From Candidatus Zixiibacteriota bacterium (lineage in GTDB: Bacteria; Zixibacteria; MSB-5A5; GN15; JACZUZ01), in contig JADFNA010000041.1 in NCBI GenBank assembly GCA_022563625.1, positions 1 through 9,524 on the forward strand: a stretch of DNA of 9,524 nucleotides, given 5' to 3'. Below the pieces are notes generated by a model. It was not told the origin of the DNA, ran no database searches, and saw only the letters and a program-made list of their open reading frames with translations. Position numbers and translations under genes: made by a program. Shown here in pieces: positions 5,736 to 9,524 of the stretch. Position 1 is the first letter of the stretch. Each line of letters opens with the position of its first letter.

Positions 5736-6431
5736 CTATTCCCGCATCAGCAGATAATAAGCCACGGCCTCGATGATTGAATGGACGCCGAGCTTGGTGA
5801 GGATGTGCTGGACATGGTTGCGCACCGTGACATAACTGATGTGGAGTCGTTCGGCAATTGAATAGAGGGATTCGTCATCAGCCAATAGCCGCAGAATTTC
5901 GGTCTCCCGACTGGTGAGAGCATGGCGCTGGAGGGTCGGGTCACCGGCGCCGTCATGTGGAGTGCGTGAGGAAACCTTATTGAGGTACTCCCCAATATTG
6001 TTCGCCCGGTTTTCGCTGAAAGCACAATGAACCAGCCAGGGCCCGGAGCCCTCCGGGGAATCGACCGGAATGACCATGAGCAGAATCCAGCGACCCTTTC
6101 CTCTGGAGGTGACAACTTGAACCTCAACCGGTTCGATCGGCTGATGCCACCGGAGTCGGCTGAAGACCGGAGACTGTGGGCCGCAGAAGGGACAGCCGGA
6201 GCTGACAGTATCGGAGAGAATACTTGAGCAGGGCCGACCTAGACAATCGGTAGCGGAGCGACCGAACAGGGTCTCCGCTCGTTCATTGATGTAGCTGACA
6301 ATTCCATCAGGGCTGCTGATCCACACCGGGGCGCCAAGGGAACTGACCCAAGTCGGCACATAGGACGATCGGTCTCTCGTACTGGTCGTCACGTGTGTCT
6401 GTGGAACTGTGGCGTATTCACTATTTGCCAT
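5736..6431 (-). CDS. PAS domain plus LuxR-type helix-turn-helix transcription regulator
   Basis: A 231-residue regulator. Residues about 28-140 form a PAS sensor: WVSSLGAPVWISSPDGIVSYINERAETLFG is typical of the PAS core and is followed by the LGRPC turn. Residues about 172-227 form a LuxR/FixJ DNA-binding domain: LTSRETEILRLLADDES, then SIAERLHISYVTVRNHVQHI and LGVHS. There is no receiver domain, so it is not a standard response regulator; the PAS domain probably senses a small molecule, redox state or oxygen directly. Four cysteines (63, 68, 80, 83; CLGRPC and CPFC) cluster in the PAS domain and could bind a metal or act as a redox pair. The frame extends 13 codons upstream to a TTG at 6470; the ATG is preferred because it is a better start codon, though neither has a good ribosome site. 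It has no close partner gene, so its targets are unknown. Confidence 0.88.
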   Translation of the reverse strand: MANSEYATVPQTHVTTSTRDRSSYVPTWVSSLGAPVWISSPDGIVSYINERAETLFGRSATDCLGRPCSSILSDTVSSGCPFCGPQSPVFSRLRWHQPIEPVEVQVVTSRGKGRWILLMVIPVDSPEGSGPWLVHCAFSENRANNIGEYLNKVSSRTPHDGAGDPTLQRHALTSRETEILRLLADDESLYSIAERLHISYVTVRNHVQHILTKLGVHSIIEAVAYYLLMRE

Positions 6432-6641
6432 ACCAACAAGATACCCGCTGGAAAGGGAAATGTCTACCAACTGGATCGGCTACGAACACTGTAACATTCG
6501 AGCCAGAACCCCTCGGGCTCGTTTGCCCATGTGAATCAACTCAGTGGGAATCACTCCCGCCGTGCCGTGGGGCTCCTCCCCTACGCGTCCCATCGACTCG
6601 CAGTCTCGGGCTAAATAACCCCCACTCTGAGCCGGAGCGGT

Positions 6642-6680
6642 GACTCCCCTGGGAAGTCGCCGTGACGTCGCCGGGGAGTC
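6642..6680. other. Inverted repeat GACTCCCC/GGGGAGTC in the LuxR-gene upstream region
   Basis: GACTCCCC (6642-6649) and GGGGAGTC (6673-6680) form a perfect 8+8 inverted repeat around 23 bases. It lies about 210 bases upstream of the regulator start and about 80 bases after the end of the 90-residue gene, both on the minus strand. It might help end transcription of the small gene, but there is no T run, or act as a binding site. The rest of the stretch between the two genes (6432-6759) shows no credible gene and no clear promoter. Confidence 0.3.
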
Positions 6681-6759
6681 GGCCATGACATTCGCCGCAC
6701 TTCCCCCCGGCGCGGGGAGACAGATACAGTCTCCAATTTGCCCATCACGGCTTGAGAAG

Positions 6760-7032
6760 TTAGAAGTTAACTGCCAGATCTAGATCGGCCGCGATCATGC
6801 GCGCCTTGTTGATGGCCAAGAAAGGATCGTCACTCAGTTTGGTGACCACTAACGGCTCCCTGCTCAGGATTTCGATAGCCGGCGAGCGTCCGACTTTAAC
6901 CGCATCTTCAGGCACACGAAACAGGTGGCCTGTTGAGTTGCCGAGATAAGTCCCCGGTTCACTGAGGTTACCGAAGATGAGTTGATCGGCTCCTTGGGTC
7001 GCCCCTTCGGTGTCCCTTGTTCTTGGATTCAT
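6760..7032 (-). CDS. Small soluble protein of unknown function (90 aa)
   Basis: A 90-residue protein beginning MNPRTRDTEGATQGADQLIF and ending IAADLDLAVNF. The start is well supported: AAGGAGAAGGAACA precedes the ATG with an ideal Shine-Dalgarno at good spacing. No signal peptide, membrane helix or cysteine is present. The N-terminal 20 residues look disordered. The rest (STGHLFRVPEDAV..., EILSREPLVVTKLSDDPFL, then a helix KARMIAADLDL) looks like a small folded unit with alternating strands. I do not recognise the family. It reads toward the PAS-LuxR gene but 300 bases separate them, so a shared operon is doubtful. It is not a shadow of another gene, since no better frame covers this region. 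Confidence 0.7.
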   Translation of the reverse strand: MNPRTRDTEGATQGADQLIFGNLSEPGTYLGNSTGHLFRVPEDAVKVGRSPAIEILSREPLVVTKLSDDPFLAINKARMIAADLDLAVNF

Positions 7033-7135
7033 TGTTCCTTCTCCTTCTGCATTTAAATACCACTTACCCTGGATCCCTAATGAACCCAGGCCTTCTTTCT
7101 GGCTACGAATAGAACCGGACTATCTTACTTCGGAT

Positions 7136-7164
7136 TTGAGTGACCTAGTGACCTGCCGTATCCT
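7136..7164 (+). promoter_or_regulatory. Possible sigma-70 promoter reading right (TTGAGT-17-TATCCT)
   Basis: TTGAGT at 7136-7141 and TATCCT at 7159-7164 are spaced by exactly 17 bases. A second -10-like hexamer, TATACT, follows at 7165-7170. The AGTGACCT tandem overlaps the -35 and the spacer. No gene follows directly; a transcript would meet the palindrome and T run at 7208-7230 after about 55 bases. Confidence 0.3.
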
Positions 7165-7207
7165 TATACTCCTGTATAAAGAGAGTACACTAGAAAACCG
7201 GTAAAGC

Positions 7208-7230
7208 AATGATGCATTTGCATCATTTTT
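7208..7230 (+). terminator. Palindrome with T run, possible terminator or operator
   Basis: AATGATGCA-TT-TGCATCATT is a perfect 9+9 inverted repeat followed by further T residues (TTT, then G). On the plus strand it has the shape of an intrinsic terminator, but the stem is AT-rich. It could also be a dimeric repressor site. No coding gene ends just before it on the plus strand. Confidence 0.35.
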
Positions 7231-7323
7231 GTGGCACAGAAAGAGTAATCTCCAATGGACGTCGAAAACGCTGGTAAGGAGATAGGTGGCTCTGAGTGCT
7301 GTTGTACAGGCGTCGCTCACAGC

Positions 7324-7354
7324 GCCCGTTAGCTGCCCGTTAGCTCCGTTAGCT
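7324..7354. repeat. Tandem repeat GCCCGTTAGCT x 2.8
   Basis: Two perfect copies of the 11-base unit (7324-7334, 7335-7345) are followed by a 9-base partial copy, CCGTTAGCT (7346-7354). It lies about 80 bases upstream of the likely sigma-operon promoter. It may be a slippage repeat or an array of regulator sites; the 11-base period is close to one helical turn, so bound proteins would line up on one face. Confidence 0.75.
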
Positions 7355-7436
7355 AAACCCTTCCGCCAGCCGCCGCTGGAATTCTTTCACTGTCGGGGGA
7401 TTATACTGCTCCCCGTAACTTGATGTAACTTAACGC

Positions 7437-7465
7437 TTGAATACTCAACTAATTAGAGCTATTTT
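7437..7465 (+). promoter_or_regulatory. Likely sigma-70 promoter of the ECF sigma operon
   Basis: TTGAAT (7437-7442) and TATTTT (7460-7465) are separated by 17 bases, and the region between and after is AT-rich. The start point would be near 7472, leaving a leader of about 70 bases that contains the palindrome at 7483-7496. Autoregulated ECF promoters usually carry an AAC motif at -35 instead, and none is clear here. Confidence 0.45.
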
Positions 7466-7482
7466 ATCGGGTATCAAAATGT

Positions 7483-7496
7483 AAGCGAAAACGCTT
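7483..7496. promoter_or_regulatory. Palindrome AAGCG-AAAA-CGCTT downstream of the sigma-operon promoter
   Basis: A perfect 5+5 inverted repeat just after the predicted start point. Its pattern (TGTAAGCG....CGCTTTG) is like the operators of LacI-family repressors. It could also form a small leader hairpin. No matching repressor gene is in the window. Confidence 0.3.
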
Positions 7497-7543
7497 TGTT
7501 TAGGGGGCTTGATGCTGAATTGCAATTATGAATACGTGACGCA

Positions 7544-8167
7544 ATGGATTCAGGCATGACTAAATCGAAATCGCAGGAAAGGAAACTAGACCCAGAGCGT
7601 TGGCTTGAACTATACGGTGACATTCTTTTTAGATACTCGATCAAATATGTTAGAGATTCTATGGCTGCAGAAGACCTTGTTCAAGAGACTCTGTTGGCAG
7701 GACTCAAATCGCAAGGTAGTTTTGCAGGCCATTCTACTGAACAAACCTGGCTAATTGGCATTTTAAAAAACAAAATCATGGATCATTTCCGTAGGTCGAA
7801 GCGGGAGATCAGTTTTGATGCGCTTGATGCTATTTCAGATAAAATGGATGAAGACTTTATTGAAACAGGTCCCGACAAGGGAACTTGGAAAGCGACGCGC
7901 CGCCCCGCTGAATGGATGATTGACGCAAACGACCCGTTGGAGCAAAAGGAGTTTTGGTATCATCTCAATAGCTGTATTGAGGAGCTTGATAAAAAACTCG
8001 CAATAGTATTTGTTCTGAGAGAACTAGAAGAATTGGATTTTAAAAATATCTGTAACACTTTGGCCATTAGCCATACTAATCTGAGGGTTATGCTGTACCG
8101 GGCGCGAAAACGGCTTCGACTGTGTTTGGAGAAAAACTGGATCGAGGCAGAAACAGATAAAATTTGA
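7544..8167 (+). CDS. ECF RNA polymerase sigma factor (TIGR02943-like)
   Basis: A 207-residue group 4 (ECF) sigma factor. Region 2 spans about residues 18-90, with the core-binding/-10 helices DSMAAEDLVQETLLAGLK and the RQTWL-equivalent EQTWLIGILKNKIMDHFRR. Region 4 spans about 140-195: CIEELDKKLAIVFVLRELEE, then a helix-turn-helix in NICNTLAISHTNLRVMLYRARKRLRLCLE. Between them is a long linker with GPDKGTWKATRRPAEW, where short ECF factors have little; this linker and the CLEKNW end are typical of the TIGR02943 group, which is usually paired with a short zinc-finger anti-sigma protein, as here. Start: the ATG at 7544 has no clear ribosome site, and the ATG at 7556, four codons on, is about as likely. 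The anti-sigma gene begins 16 bases after the stop. It should direct polymerase to stress genes; its trigger cannot be read from the sequence. Confidence 0.92.
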   Translation: MDSGMTKSKSQERKLDPERWLELYGDILFRYSIKYVRDSMAAEDLVQETLLAGLKSQGSFAGHSTEQTWLIGILKNKIMDHFRRSKREISFDALDAISDKMDEDFIETGPDKGTWKATRRPAEWMIDANDPLEQKEFWYHLNSCIEELDKKLAIVFVLRELEELDFKNICNTLAISHTNLRVMLYRARKRLRLCLEKNWIEAETDKI

Positions 8168-8183
8168 TATGAGAGCCTAAACT

Positions 8184-8495
8184 GTGAAGCATCTAAATAA
8201 AATTATGAACTACGTTCTGCCGAATTGTAGTGAAGTGGCCCATCTTACCTCTCGTTCATTGGATGAATCTCTGCCACGGAGAAAGAGGATCGCCCTGAAA
8301 TTACATATTATGGTTTGTAAATTCTGCCGTCGCGATAGCGAACAGCAGCATTTGATCCGAAAGTTGATTAGCAAACAACTCAGAAGCGCTGAGAAGGGTG
8401 AAACGGGAATTAACGTCAGCCTATCGGCAGAATCTCGGCAGAGAATTTCAAAGGCAATCAAAAGCGCCGATTTAAACGATTTCCCCCAATCTTAA
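8184..8495 (+). CDS. Soluble zinc-finger anti-sigma factor
   Basis: A 103-residue protein with the zinc-binding anti-sigma fold. The motif H41-x3-C45-x2-C48 (HIMVCKFC) follows NCSEVAHLTSRSLDESL, the typical 'C..v..L.S..LD..L' opening; C15 may be a fourth ligand. No membrane helix is present, so it is cytosolic and probably senses redox or metal stress by losing zinc or forming a disulfide, as in RsrA/ChrR-type proteins (inference from family). The tail LSAESRQRISKAI is a common end in this group. The start is a GTG at 8184 with GAGAG about 9 bases upstream; an ATG eight codons into the frame (8205) lacks a ribosome site but would keep all motifs. It follows the sigma gene by 16 bases, so the two are co-transcribed. 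Confidence 0.87.
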   Translation: MKHLNKIMNYVLPNCSEVAHLTSRSLDESLPRRKRIALKLHIMVCKFCRRDSEQQHLIRKLISKQLRSAEKGETGINVSLSAESRQRISKAIKSADLNDFPQS

Positions 8496-8669
8496 CGAAC
8501 TTAGTTTTACCTTCCTATCGCAAGGCATTGCCTAACAAGGTGATATACTCGCTCAATCTTTTGTTGTAACGTTTCAGTCAGCTCTCCGACCAAATACCGG
8601 AAGTAGTTGAAGGGCAAAGCCCTGAACCGTCTTCGCAAAAATGGGACAAACTTGAAAGGAGAAGAAAGG

Positions 8670-9176
8670 ATGAATCGCAACAAAATCATTCACGGAGTCA
8701 TTGGCGGTCTCGCTGGTGGCCTAATCTTCGGCATCATGATGGGGACGATGGGGATGCTGCCGATGGTAGGCAAAATGGTCGGGTATCCGTCCGCAACGGT
8801 GGGTTTTGTAGTCCACATGATTAACAGCGCCATTATCGGCGCAGCTTTTGGGCTCGTCTTGGGGCGTTTCGCTTCGCAATTCGGCGCCAGCGCTGGACTG
8901 GGACTGGCCTATGGAAGTCTGTGGTGGCTCCTCGGGCCGTTGACTCTAATGCCTCTGTTCCTGGGCATGGACTTTGGAGTGAACTGGAGCGTGGCTGCTG
9001 CATTGAAGATGCTGCCGAGCCTGCTGGGTCACGCTATCTACGGAGTTGTGCTGGGTGTAGTGTACAGCATGCTCGGAAGTAGGGCTGCCGTTGGCGTTAC
9101 CGCTCCTGCAGAAAGACCGTCTGCCGCAAGAGAGATGCAGCCACAAGTAGCGCTTCGAACGGAGTCTCGGCGCTGA
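8670..9176 (+). CDS. Four-helix inner membrane protein of unknown function
   Basis: A 168-residue membrane protein. Predicted helices are about 8-30 (glycine-rich GGLAGGLIFGIMMGTMGML), 43-65, 76-99 (YGSLWWLLGPLTLMPLFLG) and 114-136. The C-terminal 30 residues are charged and probably cytoplasmic. Helix 1 and the following loop are rich in methionine (MMGTMGMLPMVGKM), and histidines sit in or near helices 2 (H49) and 4 (H121), which could suggest metal handling, but no transport family is recognised. The ATG at 8670 is chosen over an upstream TTG at 8607 because AAAGGAGAAGAAAGG lies directly before it. It follows the anti-sigma gene by 174 bases, so it may have its own promoter. It may be part of the sigma factor's output, on position alone. 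Confidence 0.8.
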   Translation: MNRNKIIHGVIGGLAGGLIFGIMMGTMGMLPMVGKMVGYPSATVGFVVHMINSAIIGAAFGLVLGRFASQFGASAGLGLAYGSLWWLLGPLTLMPLFLGMDFGVNWSVAAALKMLPSLLGHAIYGVVLGVVYSMLGSRAAVGVTAPAERPSAAREMQPQVALRTESRR

Positions 9177-9201
9177 CATGCCGTGAAGGGCCCAGGCTCG
9201 G

Positions 9202-9300
9202 ATGGATGATATAGACAAAATACAGCGCCTGAAGCAAGACAATATTTACTTGAAAGCTACGAAATGGGCATTAAACCAGATGACCGACAACGCCAAATAA
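9202..9300 (+). CDS. Possible 32-residue microprotein
   Basis: A short frame, MDDIDKIQRLKQDNIYLKAT and 12 further residues, ends at a TAA. It has a helical, coiled-coil-like composition and AAGGG about 11 bases before the ATG. It lies in the gap between the membrane protein and the DUF4136-like gene, on the same strand. Nothing else explains the gap, but a frame this short can arise by chance. Confidence 0.3.
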   Translation: MDDIDKIQRLKQDNIYLKATKWALNQMTDNAK

Positions 9301-9349
9301 TGGCAAAAGGTCGGAAATCACATCAAATCTTGATGGAAGGAGACTGACG

Positions 9350-9524
9350 ATGAAAGCGTTCATTACTACAATCATTGCGACACTGGTCATGGGTCTGACC
9401 GTCAATGCGGGCACAAAGGTTCGCATAGACTATGATCAAAATGCTTCTTTTGATCATTTGAGAACGTACAGTTGGGCGAACCACGATACAGACAACGACT
9501 TAGATCAGGCGCTGTCTGGATCAC
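9350..9524 (+). CDS. DUF4136-like exported protein, N-terminal part (runs off the right edge)
   Basis: The frame starts at the ATG at 9350 with AGGAG eight bases upstream and runs to the window end (58 codons). The first 21 residues (MKAFITTIIATLVMGLTVNA) form a clear signal peptide. No lipobox cysteine is seen, so the product is probably periplasmic. The mature start, VRIDYDQNASFDHLRTYSWA, matches the opening of DUF4136 proteins ('V..DYD...dF..y.TY.W'), a family of envelope proteins without an assigned activity. A small inverted repeat, CATCAA-ATC-TTGATG (9321-9335), lies just before the ribosome site and might affect initiation. The rest of the domain is outside the window. Confidence 0.75.
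   Translation, partial: MKAFITTIIATLVMGLTVNAGTKVRIDYDQNASFDHLRTYSWANHDTDNDLDQALSGS

Larger units (their letters stand above)
7033..7543. other. Divergent non-coding region between the 90-aa gene and the sigma factor operon
   Basis: About 510 bases with no convincing gene. It separates a leftward gene from a rightward operon, so it must hold both promoters. Seen within it are a tandem 8-base repeat AGTGACCT (7139-7154), a promoter-like pair (7136-7164), a strong palindrome with T run (7208-7230), a three-fold GCCCGTTAGCT tandem (7324-7354), a small hairpin CCAGC-CGCC-GCTGG (7366-7379), and the likely sigma-operon promoter (7437-7465). A 25-codon frame at 7255-7332 is not supported by a good ribosome site. 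Confidence 0.6.

Noticed and set aside
6480..6686. Minus-strand frame of 68 codons upstream of the LuxR-type gene
   Set aside because: No ribosome site, no recognisable domain, and composition driven by GC-rich inverted repeats; more likely leader DNA.
7255..7332. 25-residue peptide frame with three adjacent cysteines (GGSECCCTG)
   Set aside because: It resembles a modified-peptide precursor at first sight, but there is no good ribosome site and no modifying enzyme gene nearby, and it runs into the tandem repeat.
8530..8575. Integron attC-like phrase GCCTAACAA followed by TTGTTG
   Set aside because: The matching GTTRRRY partner is not present at the other side, and no integrase or cassette array is nearby.
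8507..8689. Minus-strand frame of 60 codons with a protein-like end
   Set aside because: It overlaps the ribosome site and start of the well-supported membrane protein gene on the other strand, lacks a ribosome site and matches nothing I know. It could be an old remnant, but there is no firm support.

Overview
The window looks like chromosomal DNA from an uncultured, probably Gram-negative bacterium of middling GC content. The lineage cannot be fixed from the sequence. Hints are the decayed start of a Ser/Thr kinase (MISKQIHHYKILEKLGAG, a style common in Acidobacteria- and Zixibacteria-like genomes), a PAS-LuxR regulator, an ECF sigma/zinc-finger anti-sigma pair and a DUF4136-like exported protein.

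Left (1-1479): two genes read leftward. An SbcD/Mre11-type nuclease is followed at once by a gene that runs off the left edge, whose Shine-Dalgarno lies inside the last codons of the nuclease gene. Their probable promoter (an extended -10 with an inverted repeat) lies inside the kinase remnant.

Middle (about 1500-5735): an accessory region with mobile-element scars. Three copies of a diverged repeat (R1 plus strand, R2 minus, R3 plus) alternate with cargo. R1 and R2 flank a compact PIF1/RecD-like helicase. R2 and R3, about 89% identical over 134 bases and inverted, flank an orphan ORC/Cdc6-like AAA+ ATPase and the last 33 codons of a tyrosine recombinase. That recombinase gene is cut exactly where R3 starts. 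After R3 comes an ORF of about 100 codons interrupted by a single in-frame TAG.

Right of centre (5736-7032): two leftward genes, a PAS-LuxR regulator with a four-cysteine cluster in its PAS domain and a 90-residue protein of unknown function with a strong ribosome site. A non-coding stretch of about 500 bases follows (7033-7543), with a palindrome, a tandem repeat and a likely sigma-70 promoter.

Right (7544-9524): a rightward set made of an ECF sigma factor, its soluble zinc-binding anti-sigma factor, a four-helix membrane protein, a possible 32-residue microprotein and the start of a secreted DUF4136-like protein. The sigma/anti-sigma pair probably forms a stress-response switch, and the following envelope genes may be part of its output, although no shared promoter motif was identified.

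The best candidate for something undescribed is the repeat-bracketed helicase and ATPase region. Whether these genes act together, for example in defence or in element maintenance, is inference only.
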